DNA of 14,661 bases from Firm-13 sp964579245 (GCA_964579245.1 CAZOFY010000058.1:1-14661), one strand, 5' to 3'. Shown: positions 1 to 8,126, numbered from the stretch's first letter. A program made the numbers and translations. Notes: generated by a model from the letters alone, not told the origin.

Positions 1-58
1 GCCCGTCACCTGAATAGTAGGTGAGATTTTCTTTCGCGCTCGTTGGCGCGAAACGGGC
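1..58. other. possible three-way-junction structured element, cut by the window edge
   Basis: Three nested inverted repeats fit together. GCCCG at 1-5 pairs with CGGGC at 54-58. TCACCT at 6-11 pairs with AGGTGA at 19-24 around a 7-nt loop. TTTCGCGC at 32-39 pairs with GCGCGAAA at 46-53 around a 6-nt loop. Together they form a closed two-arm junction. The outer stem starts at the first base, so it may extend outside the window. I do not recognise it as a known riboswitch, tRNA or attC site. The strand cannot be decided. Confidence 0.35.
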
Positions 59-61
59 TTA

Positions 62-107
62 AGCCACCAAATAAAATACCGCACCGGACAGAAGCCCGAT
101 GCGGCAT
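62..107 (-). terminator. rho-independent terminator of the 280-aa membrane protein gene
   Basis: Read on the minus strand, positions 107-94 pair with 89-76 as an uninterrupted 14-bp stem (three G-U pairs) around a TTCT loop. A T-rich tract, TTTTATTT, follows at 75-68. It lies 23 bp past the stop codon of the gene that starts at 972. The plus-strand reading also ends in a short TTTT, so weak bidirectional action is possible. Confidence 0.85.
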
Positions 108-129
108 TTTCGATGATTTCCTATATGGA

Positions 130-972
130 TTAGAAGGGCTTTGAATCTTTCTTAACAACGAATTTCGATTTTTTCACAAAAATAACCTGTATCGCAGAGC
201 AAACAATTAGTATGCCGAGAGCAATTAGGGCCAGCTGCCAGAATTCAATGGACTTGTAGGAAATGCTGGCTGTGAAGGCAACAATTGAAAACAGAAGTAA
301 AATGATATTCAGGATTCGCTTGCGATCTTCATCAAAGGTTATCACCTGTTCACACTTCGAGCAGATGAAATCATTATTTCCGGGTAAAAACGTACGCCAA
401 GTTGTGGCAGGCACATGCTCACAGGTATCCTTAACAGCCTTCGACGAGTTCCGCGATGAAGCCTGTGATGTCTTGACAGGAGGCGTATTGTTGACTGTAA
501 ACTTCGGTTCTTCAGCGGTTTGACCGGCCTGCTCTTCGTTCTTCTTGACATACGAATCATACAGAGCCATCAATTCAAGTTGTTCCTTCGTATAGCCGGA
601 GGTATCGGCCGGAGTGCTGATCGTAGGCTTGTGTGGATCAGCCGTGTTTGAATCTGTCTGTAGTTCTCTTCGGATCAAGTCAATAAACTTTCCCTTCGTG
701 ATCATAACGGCATTGATGATCAGGTACAGGGACAGAATTCCGGCCATCAGTATCAGATAGTAGACAAATCCGACCATGCCGGGTCCGAGTATTGACGAGC
801 TGATTGCGGCTGCGATCATTATAATGATAAAAACGACATTGATTGCCTGGATTGCATTCTTCAGACGTTTGCCCATCATTACGGTGGCTCCGCAATGCTT
901 GCACTTGTATTCAGGCATACGAGCTACCAGCTGTTTGACATGAAACTTCACTTGATGATCACAGGTTGTCAT
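130..972 (-). CDS. membrane protein with two zinc-site plus membrane-hairpin repeats
   Basis: This is a 280-aa protein of unknown function. Residues 4-27 contain C4-x-H6, 17 residues, then C24-x-x-C27, followed by two membrane helices (about 43-62 and 66-91). Residues 184-207 repeat the pattern with identical spacing (C184-x-H186, 17 residues, C204-x-x-C207), followed by two more helices (about 220-238 and 244-266). Each half ends in a lysine-rich KGKF or KSKF segment. The linker at about 100-180 is polar, rich in Thr, Ser and Gln, and probably disordered. The layout recalls small Firmicute proteins with two spaced CxxC pairs, with His replacing one Cys. Ribosome binding site AAGGAG lies 7 nt before the ATG. 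It appears monocistronic, with its own promoter and terminator. Zinc binding is inferred from spacing only. Confidence 0.8.
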   Translation of the reverse strand: MTTCDHQVKFHVKQLVARMPEYKCKHCGATVMMGKRLKNAIQAINVVFIIIMIAAAISSSILGPGMVGFVYYLILMAGILSLYLIINAVMITKGKFIDLIRRELQTDSNTADPHKPTISTPADTSGYTKEQLELMALYDSYVKKNEEQAGQTAEEPKFTVNNTPPVKTSQASSRNSSKAVKDTCEHVPATTWRTFLPGNNDFICSKCEQVITFDEDRKRILNIILLLFSIVAFTASISYKSIEFWQLALIALGILIVCSAIQVIFVKKSKFVVKKDSKPF

Positions 973-1006
973 AAATGGTCTCCTTCGGATTTACGGTATG
1001 GAACTG

Positions 1007-1012
1007 ATTATA
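1007..1012 (-). promoter_or_regulatory. probable -10 element for the 280-aa membrane protein gene
   Basis: On the minus strand a perfect TATAAT is found 34 bp before the start codon at 972. No good -35 hexamer is seen at 16-18 bp. It lies just past the inverted repeat that closes the opp operon, as expected for an independently transcribed gene. Confidence 0.45.
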
Positions 1013-1025
1013 CACCAATTTCTTC

Positions 1026-1081
1026 AAAAGGAGAGGGGCTGCTTTGCAAACGCTTCTCGCGTCATGCTCTGCGAGCCCCTC
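1026..1081 (-). terminator. probable terminator after oppA
   Basis: GAGGGGCT at 1033-1040 is the exact reverse complement of AGCCCCTC at 1074-1081. The 33-nt interior can form a smaller CGC/GCG hairpin. On the minus strand the arm is followed by TCCTTTTG, a poor T tract. Position, 35 bp after the oppA stop and before the next promoter, supports a terminator, but the weak tract leaves doubt. Confidence 0.45.
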
Positions 1082-1115
1082 GATTTTCATCTGAGAGAGT
1101 ATACTTCTGACAAAA

Positions 1116-2714
1116 TCACTTCTTTGCTTCTGTAACGGTCGAGTACATGAAGTACTTGAAACCGAGAGGAGAAGACCAAGTGTTCTGGAGTTTTTCAGAC
1201 ATCAGGAAAATATCGACGTAATAGTAGACCGGAGCGAGCATGGACTCGGCGAAGATAATATCCTCGGCCTCGTGCATGAGCTTCATTCTCTCTGCCGGAT
1301 CAGAACTGGACTTGATCTTTGCAATCAGGGCATCATATTCAGCGTTGCTCCACTGAGCGTCATTGTTTCCGCCGCCGGTGACCCACATATCCAGGAAAGA
1401 GATCGGGTCGTTGTAATCGCCGAGCCATCCGTTACGTGCGATCATGTAGTCGCCGTTCTTTCTGGAATTCAGGAAGGTGGACCATTCCTGAGATACAAGA
1501 TCAACCTTGACTCCGAGTTCGGCCCACATAGACTGGAGAGCTTCACCGATCTGCTGGTGACCAGTACCTTCGTTGTAGAGATATTCGATCGTCGGAAGTC
1601 CTTCGCCATTCGGATATCCTGCCTCAACAAGAAGCTCCTTGGCCTTTTCAAGATTTGCGGCATATCCGTCAGCTGTAGGATTATAATAATCTCCGCCGAC
1701 TTCGCGGAATTCCTTGGACGGATCAGAGTCGGAAAGGCCGATCGGAACGAATGCACCGGCAGGAACCTGTCCGGCTTTGCCGATGTTCACGCAGATAAAG
1801 TTACGATCGATAGCAAGGGAGAGCGCCTCACGAACGAGCTTGTTGTCGAGAGGAGCCTTAGTTGTGTTGAAGCTGATGTAATATGTACCAAGCTGACCCT
1901 GCTTGTAGAATTCAGGAGATTTCTCCCAGGCAGTGATCTCGTCGTTAGGAATCGTATCGGCAAAGATGATGTCGCCGTTCTTATAGGCGTTCAGGATTGC
2001 GACGTCGTCTTCCATCAGAACGAACTTGATGGATGTCGGACCAAGAGCCTTGGAATTCCAGTAGTTCTCATTCCGCACCATGGTGATGTGGGATCCTGGG
2101 ACCCACTCAGAGATCTTAAAAGCGCCGTTACCTATATAGGTCTCCACCTTTGTTGCCCATCCTTCCGGATTGGCTGACACGATGTCCTCGCGAACAGGAG
2201 AGAAGGCCGGGAAAGCGGTAAGCTCGAGGAAATACGGGGTCACGGCATTGAGCGTCACAACCAGTGTCTTGTCGTCCGTAGCGGTTACATCAAGCTTGCC
2301 GTCGGCATAGCCTTTGATTGCTTCGAACATATACGCATAGTCGGCTGCCGTTTCCGGTGAAATCGCGCGGTTCCAAGAGTAGACGAAGTCCTTTGCTGTC
2401 AGAGCCGTACCGTCGCTCCACTTCAAACCGTCACGAAGGGTGAAGGTGTAAGTGAGACCGTCGGCACTGACGGCTACGGAAGCGGCTTGACCCGGTACGG
2501 GCACGCCGTCCTTGCCAAGAGAATAGAGTCCTTCAAAAGCATGAATGATCATTGTTCCTCCGTCAACGGCGGAGTTCAGAGCGGGATCGATCGTATCCGG
2601 ATCGGGCCCGATATTAACCGCAATGTCCAGAGGAGCAACTGCCGGTGTGCATGCAACGGCAAAAACCGAAACTAACATGATAGCAGATAAAAGCAGTGCT
2701 AATTTTCTTTTCAT
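1116..2714 (-). CDS. oppA: oligopeptide ABC transporter substrate-binding lipoprotein
   Basis: This 532-aa extracytoplasmic peptide-binding protein (SBP family 5, OppA/DppA type) delivers peptides to the OppBC channel. The N-terminus has a charged MKRK, a hydrophobic core, and a lipobox ending FAVAC with Cys22 as the lipidation site. The mature protein is therefore anchored to the outer face of the membrane. The family hallmark is visible near residues 98-113 (LKWSDGTALTAKDFVYSW). Length is normal for the family. Ribosome binding site AAGGAGG lies 7 nt before the ATG. It is the last gene of the operon, 127 bp after oppF. The spacer holds stem-loops that may set a separate expression level for this high-demand component. 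Peptide as substrate is inferred from the family; nickel or other oligopeptide-like ligands cannot be excluded. Confidence 0.93.
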   Translation of the reverse strand: MKRKLALLLSAIMLVSVFAVACTPAVAPLDIAVNIGPDPDTIDPALNSAVDGGTMIIHAFEGLYSLGKDGVPVPGQAASVAVSADGLTYTFTLRDGLKWSDGTALTAKDFVYSWNRAISPETAADYAYMFEAIKGYADGKLDVTATDDKTLVVTLNAVTPYFLELTAFPAFSPVREDIVSANPEGWATKVETYIGNGAFKISEWVPGSHITMVRNENYWNSKALGPTSIKFVLMEDDVAILNAYKNGDIIFADTIPNDEITAWEKSPEFYKQGQLGTYYISFNTTKAPLDNKLVREALSLAIDRNFICVNIGKAGQVPAGAFVPIGLSDSDPSKEFREVGGDYYNPTADGYAANLEKAKELLVEAGYPNGEGLPTIEYLYNEGTGHQQIGEALQSMWAELGVKVDLVSQEWSTFLNSRKNGDYMIARNGWLGDYNDPISFLDMWVTGGGNNDAQWSNAEYDALIAKIKSSSDPAERMKLMHEAEDIIFAESMLAPVYYYVDIFLMSEKLQNTWSSPLGFKYFMYSTVTEAKK

Positions 2715-2752
2715 AATGTTTCCTCCTTATAAAAATGTTCTTCTTTTCGTGG

Positions 2753-2789
2753 TCCTGCGTGCATTGCGAGTTAACGGATGTACGCAGGA
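2753..2789 (-). promoter_or_regulatory. intercistronic stem-loop before oppA
   Basis: Positions 2753-2765 pair with 2777-2789 as a continuous 13-bp stem (two G-U) around an 11-nt loop. On the coding strand the stem is followed by CCACGAAAAGAAG and not by a T tract, so it is not a terminator. Its position about 40 nt before the oppA start suggests an mRNA stabilising or processing element. Confidence 0.5.
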
Positions 2790-2804
2790 ATCACTATATA
2801 AATA

Positions 2805-2830
2805 GCAGCGCTGCCGGCTGTTCTGCCGGC
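2805..2830 (-). promoter_or_regulatory. GC-rich hairpin at the 3' end of oppF
   Basis: The palindromic hexamer GCCGGC occurs at 2813-2818 and 2825-2830 with a 6-nt loop. It directly adjoins a second palindrome, GCAGCGCTGC, at 2805-2814. It lies 11 nt beyond the oppF stop. No T tract follows on the minus strand. It could block 3' exonucleases or cause partial termination before oppA. Confidence 0.4.
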
Positions 2831-2841
2831 TTGTCCTGCCT

Positions 2842-3825
2842 TTATATCGTCTTTTGCTTCGGCACACTGTCCAGATTGTGACAGGCGCAATAATGACCGG
2901 GTCCGATCTCCCTGAAATCCGGCTCTTTCTCGGCGCAAATAGCTGTCGCATAGGGGCAACGGGTCCGAAAGTTGCAGCCGGAGGGTGGGTTCAGGGGACT
3001 GGGCACGTCGCCTTGTAGAATGATCCTCTGGCGTTCGCGATTCGTGACCGGATCCGGTACGGGGATTGCCGAGATCAGAGAGCGCGTATACGGATGCACA
3101 TTATGGAAGGTCAGCTCATAGCTTTCAGCCAGCTCGACAAGCTTTCCGAGATACATAACGCCGATGCGTTTACTGATATGCTTTACGACAGAAAGGTCGT
3201 GCGCGATGAATAGATAGGTCAGGCCCATTTCTTCCTGTAGCTGCTCAAACATATTGATAACCTGGGCCTGGATCGATACGTCCAGAGCGGATATCGGTTC
3301 GTCACAGACGATGAACTCCGGATCGACGGACAGGGCACGGGCGATGCCGATGCGCTGTCGCTGTCCGCCTGAGAACTCATGCGGATAGCGATTTGCATGT
3401 TCACTGTTCAAGCCCACGTGCTCGAGCATCTTGATGATCTTATCGCGGCGCTCTGCCTTCGTGGCGGCAAGCTTATGAATATCCAGCGGTTCGCCGACGA
3501 TATCACCGACAGTCATTCTCGGATTGAGAGAAGCGTATGGATCCTGGAACACGATCTGCATCTTCCTGCGGTATGGCTTCATCTTTGCCTTTGTGATGTC
3601 CTTGCCGTCGTAGATAATTCTGCCCTCCGTCGGTTCATAGAGACGAAGAATGGAACGCCCCGTCGTCGTCTTGCCGCAGCCGGACTCACCGACAAGACCT
3701 AAGGTCTCTCCCTTATCGATTGAAAAGGAGACGTCGTCAACAGCCTTTACGAGAGACGGGTGCAACAGACTTCCTCCTACGTGAAAATATTGCTTCAGAT
3801 TCTGGACTTCCAGGAGCTTCGTCAT
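2842..3825 (-). CDS. oppF: oligopeptide ABC transporter ATP-binding protein OppF
   Basis: This 327-aa cytoplasmic ATPase is one of the two nucleotide-binding subunits of the peptide importer. Walker A is visible as GESGCGKTT (about residues 48-56), the ABC signature as SGGQRQRIGIARAL, Walker B as FIVCDEP and the switch histidine as AHDLS. The C-terminal oligopeptide-transport extension carries a Cys cluster (CNFRTRCPYATAIC), seen in DppD/OppF proteins and linked in some to an Fe-S site. The start overlaps the oppD stop in an ATGA arrangement, with GGAGGTGA 6 nt upstream. The two ATPases are therefore probably translationally coupled and made in equal amounts. Confidence 0.93.
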   Translation of the reverse strand: MTKLLEVQNLKQYFHVGGSLLHPSLVKAVDDVSFSIDKGETLGLVGESGCGKTTTGRSILRLYEPTEGRIIYDGKDITKAKMKPYRRKMQIVFQDPYASLNPRMTVGDIVGEPLDIHKLAATKAERRDKIIKMLEHVGLNSEHANRYPHEFSGGQRQRIGIARALSVDPEFIVCDEPISALDVSIQAQVINMFEQLQEEMGLTYLFIAHDLSVVKHISKRIGVMYLGKLVELAESYELTFHNVHPYTRSLISAIPVPDPVTNRERQRIILQGDVPSPLNPPSGCNFRTRCPYATAICAEKEPDFREIGPGHYCACHNLDSVPKQKTI

Positions 3826-4829
3826 AGCTGTTCACCTCCCTCTTCGATGCTTTCCCCGGGCTTCTGCAAGAGCCAGCAGGCGCTATAATGCGTATCACTC
3901 AGATGTGTCAGCTCAGGCATCTGTTTGAGGCAGATCTTCATGCATTTCTCACAACGCGAGCAAAAGGGACAGCCTTCCGGAGGATTGAGCATATCCACAG
4001 GAGAGCCCTCAATGGGTATCAGTTTCTCGTGTTCCGTTTCTGTCAGCTTCGGTATACTCTTGAGCAGGCCTTTCGTGTATTCGTGGCCCGTTTCATAAAA
4101 GATCTCGTCAATTGTGCCGTATTCCACGATCTTTCCCGCATACATGACGGCAATTTTCGAGCAAATGGAGGAGACAATGCCGAGGTCGTGCGTGATCATG
4201 ATGATCGACATGCCGATTTTTTCTTTGAGCTCGACCATCAGTTCGAGAATCTGTGCCTGAATCGTCACGTCCAGTGCCGTAGTCGGCTCATCGGCGATTA
4301 GAAGCTTCGGCTCGCAGGCCAAAGCGATCGCAATCATAATGCGCTGACGCATACCGCCCGAGAACTCATGCGGATATTGCCTGATGCGGCGCTCCGGTTC
4401 ATTGATCCCGACCAGCTTCAAGAGGTCGAGCGATTTTGCCTTTGCTTCGTTTCTGGTCATTTTCTTGTGAAGACGTAGAACCTCGCAGATCTGGTTTCCG
4501 ATTGTATAGACGGGGTTCAGGCAGGTCATTGGGTCTTGGAAAATCATACTGACTTCATTCCCGCGTATTTTGCAGAGATCTTTCTCGGTCATCTGGTCGA
4601 TACGGTGACCGTTAAATAGGATCTCCCCCTCGATGAGACGTCCCGGGTGCTGTGTCAACCCCATGATTGCGGATGCCGTTACGGACTTGCCGCTGCCGGA
4701 TTCACCAACGATACCGAGGACCTCGCCCTCGTCCATGGAAAACGAGATGTCATTCAGTGCCTTGACCTCACCGGCTGGCGTGAAGAATGAGAGCCGTATG
4801 TTTTTGATATCTAATAAATGATCACTCAT
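3822..4829 (-). CDS. oppD: oligopeptide ABC transporter ATP-binding protein OppD
   Basis: This 335-aa ATPase is the partner of OppF in driving peptide uptake. Walker A is GESGSGKS, the signature SGGMRQRIMIAIAL, Walker B LLIADEP and the switch THDLG. The C-terminal region has the Cys-rich motif CPFCSRCEKCMKIC typical of the oligopeptide ATPase tail. Length fits the family. The ribosome binding site TAAGGAG overlaps the oppC stop codon, 11 nt upstream. The gene overlaps oppF by 4 nt. Gene order and the paired ATPases support a complete Opp/Dpp system. OppD versus DppD cannot be decided from sequence alone. Confidence 0.93.
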   Translation of the reverse strand: MSDHLLDIKNIRLSFFTPAGEVKALNDISFSMDEGEVLGIVGESGSGKSVTASAIMGLTQHPGRLIEGEILFNGHRIDQMTEKDLCKIRGNEVSMIFQDPMTCLNPVYTIGNQICEVLRLHKKMTRNEAKAKSLDLLKLVGINEPERRIRQYPHEFSGGMRQRIMIAIALACEPKLLIADEPTTALDVTIQAQILELMVELKEKIGMSIIMITHDLGIVSSICSKIAVMYAGKIVEYGTIDEIFYETGHEYTKGLLKSIPKLTETEHEKLIPIEGSPVDMLNPPEGCPFCSRCEKCMKICLKQMPELTHLSDTHYSACWLLQKPGESIEEGGEQL

Positions 4830-4840
4830 AGTTCGTCTCC

Positions 4841-5893
4841 TTATTTCTTCAGCTTTGGATCAAACGCGTCACGCAATCCGTCCCCGAACAGATTGAAGGA
4901 CAGGATGATCAAGCTGACCATCAGAGCAGGAATAAGAAGTCTTTCCGGGAAGGAGTAGGCTCCGCTCAAGGCGGATGAGGCTAATGAGCCTAGACTGGGC
5001 ATCGGAGCATTCACCCCAAGGCCTACGAAGCTCAGGAAAGTCTCCGTAAAGATCGCGGAAGGGATCTGCAGGGTCGTGGTAACAATGATCAGACCGATAC
5101 AGTTCTTCAGTAGGTGCTTCGTGATGATGCGCCAATGACTGGCTCCGAGCGCCCTGGCGGCTGTGACATATTCCTGCTCCTTCAACGATAGGACTTGAGA
5201 GCGAATGATACGCGCCATACCGACCCAATACAAAAGGGCAAAAATAATAAAAATACTGATTAAAGACTCTCCGAGGATACCGACCCAGGCAAATGCGGGG
5301 TTACCGTCAGAGAGATTCCTTAGTGGATTGGCAAGAACCGCAGCCAGAAGAATAATGATCAGAAGGTCGGGAACCGTGTAGATCATGTCGACAAATCGCA
5401 TCATGAACTGATCGAGCCGTCCGCCGAAGTATCCTGATACTGCTCCGTACAAAGAACCAATGACCATGACGATCAGACTGGCTACTATACCTACCAACAG
5501 CGATATGCGGCTTCCCATCATTACGCGCACTGTCAAATCACGACCCAGATTATCCGTTCCGAAAAAGTGCGGCATGACAAACACACCGGAATCCCTCAGC
5601 GCTTGCTCGCTTGCGGAATATTCCATCGGGGCAAGCTCTTCATTGCCTCTGACCTGTGTCTTGTAGTCATATGGATAAACGCCTGGCAAGATAAAAGCGA
5701 ATATGAGAATCAGAATTATAACGAAAAGTGACACCATCGCAACATTATTCTTGCGCAGACGGCGAAAGCCATCGCGCCAGAAACCTACACTTTCGCGCAT
5801 CACGACCAGGCTCTCTTTTTCGTCTTTTGTAGCCGGATCAAATAAAGACAGATCCGGTTGCAGACTCAACGGGTTTTTGCTATTGTAATCCAT
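4841..5893 (-). CDS. oppC: oligopeptide ABC transporter permease OppC
   Basis: This 350-aa inner-membrane permease forms the peptide channel with OppB. A cytoplasmic N-terminus of about 50 residues leads into the first helix (VAMVSLFVIILILIFAF). A long periplasmic-side loop containing HFFGTDNLGRDL, the OppC-family signature, follows, then the helices of the permease domain. The EAA-loop contact with the ATPases is visible as ARALGASHWRIITKHLL. A start with AAGAGGTGTG upstream is chosen. It begins 17 nt after oppB and ends 11 nt before oppD. Nothing appears broken. Confidence 0.92.
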   Translation of the reverse strand: MDYNSKNPLSLQPDLSLFDPATKDEKESLVVMRESVGFWRDGFRRLRKNNVAMVSLFVIILILIFAFILPGVYPYDYKTQVRGNEELAPMEYSASEQALRDSGVFVMPHFFGTDNLGRDLTVRVMMGSRISLLVGIVASLIVMVIGSLYGAVSGYFGGRLDQFMMRFVDMIYTVPDLLIIILLAAVLANPLRNLSDGNPAFAWVGILGESLISIFIIFALLYWVGMARIIRSQVLSLKEQEYVTAARALGASHWRIITKHLLKNCIGLIIVTTTLQIPSAIFTETFLSFVGLGVNAPMPSLGSLASSALSGAYSFPERLLIPALMVSLIILSFNLFGDGLRDAFDPKLKK

Positions 5894-5910
5894 TCTTCAC
5901 ACCTCTTACG

Positions 5911-6828
5911 TCACTCTAGACGGATTCGCGGATCGACGAGCTTATAGACGATATCAACAACGACGTTCATCAAGATGACAAGTGCCGCCAGGAAAATCGT
6001 AGTACCCATGATCAGCGGATAATCTCGACCCGTAATCGAGTCAATAAATTGACTTCCAAGGCCGGGAATGACGAAGATTCTCTCGATAATAAAGCTGCCG
6101 GTCAGCGTATAGGCGATCAACGGTCCCAAGTATGTGACGACAGGAAGGATTGCGTTGCGAAGCGCGTGCTTGAAAAGAATCTTGAAGCTGGACAGGCCCT
6201 TAGCCCGCGCGGTACGCATATAATCCTGGCCCAACACGTCGAGCATACTCGAGCGCATAAGTCGCGAAATATACGCCGTCGGATAGAAAGCGATAGAAAC
6301 AACAGGAAGTATGTAATCTGTCGGCTTATTTAAACCGAAGGTCGACAACCATTGAAGCGTGACGGAAAATACGATAACCAATATATTAGCCATGATGAAT
6401 GAAGGGATTGATATGCCGAACGTTGAGATAACACTGATGAGCTTGTCGGTAAACTTTCCTCGGTGAAGAGCGGCATAAGATCCTAAAGGAACACCGATCA
6501 GGAAGGCCATGAAAATAGCAATTCCTCCGAGCTTTGCCGATACCGGAAACTTACTGAAAATAATATCGTTGACAGTTCGGCCGCGCTGCTTCATAGAAGG
6601 GCCGAAATCACCCTGCATGAGCTTGCCGACATAACGGAAAAACTGCTCGTGAACCGGCTTATCGAGACCGTATTTCTCGTTGAGTGCGGCCAGAGTTGCC
6701 GGAGATGGGGCTTTCTCCGCGAGAAAAGGCCCTCCGGGAACCATATACATCAGGAAAAATGTCAGTGTAATGACGACAGCCAGCGTTATAACCGCTAATA
6801 GAAGTCGTTTGACAATAAACTTGCCCAT
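5911..6828 (-). CDS. oppB: oligopeptide ABC transporter permease OppB
   Basis: This is a 305-aa permease and the first gene of the operon. The first helix covers about residues 9-31. The family motif GDFGPSMKQRGRTV follows in the external loop, then five further helices. The EAA loop is ARAKGLSSFKILFKHALRNA, which docks on OppD/OppF. The C-terminus ends in the usual VDPRIR. Ribosome binding site AAGGAGT lies 6 nt before the ATG. The next upstream gene points away, so the operon promoter must lie in the 562-bp divergent region. Length is standard. Confidence 0.92.
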   Translation of the reverse strand: MGKFIVKRLLLAVITLAVVITLTFFLMYMVPGGPFLAEKAPSPATLAALNEKYGLDKPVHEQFFRYVGKLMQGDFGPSMKQRGRTVNDIIFSKFPVSAKLGGIAIFMAFLIGVPLGSYAALHRGKFTDKLISVISTFGISIPSFIMANILVIVFSVTLQWLSTFGLNKPTDYILPVVSIAFYPTAYISRLMRSSMLDVLGQDYMRTARAKGLSSFKILFKHALRNAILPVVTYLGPLIAYTLTGSFIIERIFVIPGLGSQFIDSITGRDYPLIMGTTIFLAALVILMNVVVDIVYKLVDPRIRLE

Positions 6829-7079
6829 TCAGTTACTCCTTTTCATAGAACACCAGAAAACAATCATGAATCGTGTCACCGAAACATCCGGTCCATTCCG
6901 GAAAAGCTGCCAGTCATTCGAATGGTCGTATCGAAGGATAAGTCGGCATGCCTTGCTTTCTGTGATTTGTTCAAGATTTACATCCGGCGGAAGAGCACTG
7001 TTTTAGCCATATTTATACATTTGAGAATATAAAAATTCATGGGTAAAAAAATTCTGTGCCGCGGAATACGTTATGTAAA

Positions 7080-7109
7080 ATTATATGCTCATTTGCACCT
7101 AAAATTCAA
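7080..7109 (-). promoter_or_regulatory. oppB: candidate promoter of the oppBCDFA operon
   Basis: On the minus strand TTGAAT (7104-7109) and TATAAT (7080-7085) are separated by 18 bp. This is the best promoter-like match reading toward oppB. The start would be near 7073, giving a long leader. Other TATA-like hexamers around 7010-7040 make the choice uncertain. Confidence 0.4.
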
Positions 7110-7115
7110 GGGAAT

Positions 7116-7155
7116 TGCGAAACATTGGCGAAGCTTTCCGAAAAAACGTTTCGCA
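7116..7155. repeat. 8-bp inverted repeat between opp and the divergent gene
   Basis: TGCGAAAC at 7116-7123 is the exact reverse complement of GTTTCGCA at 7148-7155, with a 24-bp spacer. The right arm is part of AAACGTTTCG, which recurs upstream of the diguanylate cyclase at 10785-11804. It could be a regulator site for either divergent transcript. Confidence 0.3.
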
Positions 7156-7390
7156 TGATAGCTCTTTATATCGAAAATGACAGAAAAATGCATATGATTT
7201 TCAGACAATTTCACATAATATTGTTAAATTGTGTCACGTATTCTTGTGAAAATCGCTTGCTCCGCGATAAACCGGCAATAAAGTCGGCAGATATATGTAA
7301 ATCTACGAAAAAAACATGCGCAAAAATGCAATCGAGGCGTTATAGTATGATTATTCAGCAACAACATTCTTTGACGAGGTGGAATCTGCC

Positions 7391-8125
7391 ATGACAAATC
7401 GCTTTCGTTCATCAGGTACTATATTGCTTCTGCTGTTATTTTCCGCCATCGTGTATTTTGTCCAGTTTCTTATCTTTCATCGGCCGGAGGAATCAGCCTT
7501 CTATTTTTTCGAAGACCTGGGTTTTGTGCCCATCAGCGTACTTCTAGTCACCCTTGGGCTCAATGCTGTGATGGTCCGCCGGGAAAAGCTCGCACTGCTG
7601 GAGAAGATCGGAATCGTAATCAATGAGTTCTTCGCTGAAGCCGGCACAGATATCCTGTCGACGCTTCTTCCGTTTTTATCGGACCGGGAAGAGATCGCAG
7701 CTCACCTGCAGCCGAGGGCCGGCTGGACGGACAAGGATTTTATGGCTGCTAAGGCATATATTCAAAAATCCGAAGTCAAAATCCGGCTGGAAGGTAACAG
7801 TCTGCCCGAGCTGGCCCGAGTTCTGTCTACATATACACAGCATATCCTGCGACTTTTCGAGAACTCCGGACTGATGGAGCACGATTCCTTCACGGACATG
7901 CTGTGGGCAATCTACCATGTACACGATGAACTGAGAAGCCGGGACTCGCTGGACACACTTCCGGCGTCGGATCTGCGTCATTTGCAGAGCGACATACAGA
8001 GATGCAGTAAACTGCTGTTGTTGGAATGGATCGATGCGATGAAGAACATGCGTACACGATACCCGTACCTTTATTCTCTCGCCGTGAGGAAGTCGCCAAT
8101 CGGGGAAGGAAAGATTGAGGTCTGA
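7391..8125 (+). CDS. two-helix membrane protein of unknown function
   Basis: This is a 244-aa protein I do not recognise. Two hydrophobic helices (about 9-29 and 43-63) are joined by a short loop containing acidic and aromatic residues. A cytoplasmic, mostly helical domain of about 180 residues follows, with no obvious catalytic motif. It contains EFFAEAGTDILSTLLPFL near 82-99, a WTDKDF stretch, and a basic, Tyr-rich C-terminus. The ATG at 7391 is chosen because GAGGTGG lies 8 nt before it. An in-frame GTG at 7379 overlaps that site and would add only four residues. The gene ends 1 bp before the convergent diguanylate cyclase gene. No operon partner exists on its strand. A role in signalling or envelope function is possible, but nothing in the sequence shows it. 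Confidence 0.75.
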   Translation: MTNRFRSSGTILLLLLFSAIVYFVQFLIFHRPEESAFYFFEDLGFVPISVLLVTLGLNAVMVRREKLALLEKIGIVINEFFAEAGTDILSTLLPFLSDREEIAAHLQPRAGWTDKDFMAAKAYIQKSEVKIRLEGNSLPELARVLSTYTQHILRLFENSGLMEHDSFTDMLWAIYHVHDELRSRDSLDTLPASDLRHLQSDIQRCSKLLLLEWIDAMKNMRTRYPYLYSLAVRKSPIGEGKIEV

Positions 8126-8126
8126 T

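Larger units (their letters stand above)
6829..7390. other. 562-bp divergent intergenic region, AT-rich
   Basis: No convincing gene is seen. The region is clearly more AT-rich than its flanks. It holds a candidate promoter for the opp operon on the minus strand (about 7080-7109) and an 8-bp inverted repeat at 7116-7155. If that promoter is right, the opp mRNA has a leader of about 245 nt. A 112-codon open frame at 7056-7394 lacks a ribosome binding site and has no family-like composition. Confidence 0.6.

Noticed and set aside
1272..2177. A 301-codon open frame antisense to oppA
   Set aside because: It mirrors the oppA coding frame, has no ribosome site or promoter and shows no family-like sequence; oppA is unambiguous.
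2753..2789. Terminator between oppF and oppA
   Set aside because: The stem is strong but is followed by an A-rich stretch, not a T tract, on the transcribed strand.
7056..7394. A 112-codon open frame in the opp-divergent intergenic region
   Set aside because: No ribosome binding site, AT-driven composition, and it overlaps the promoter candidate and the start of the following gene.
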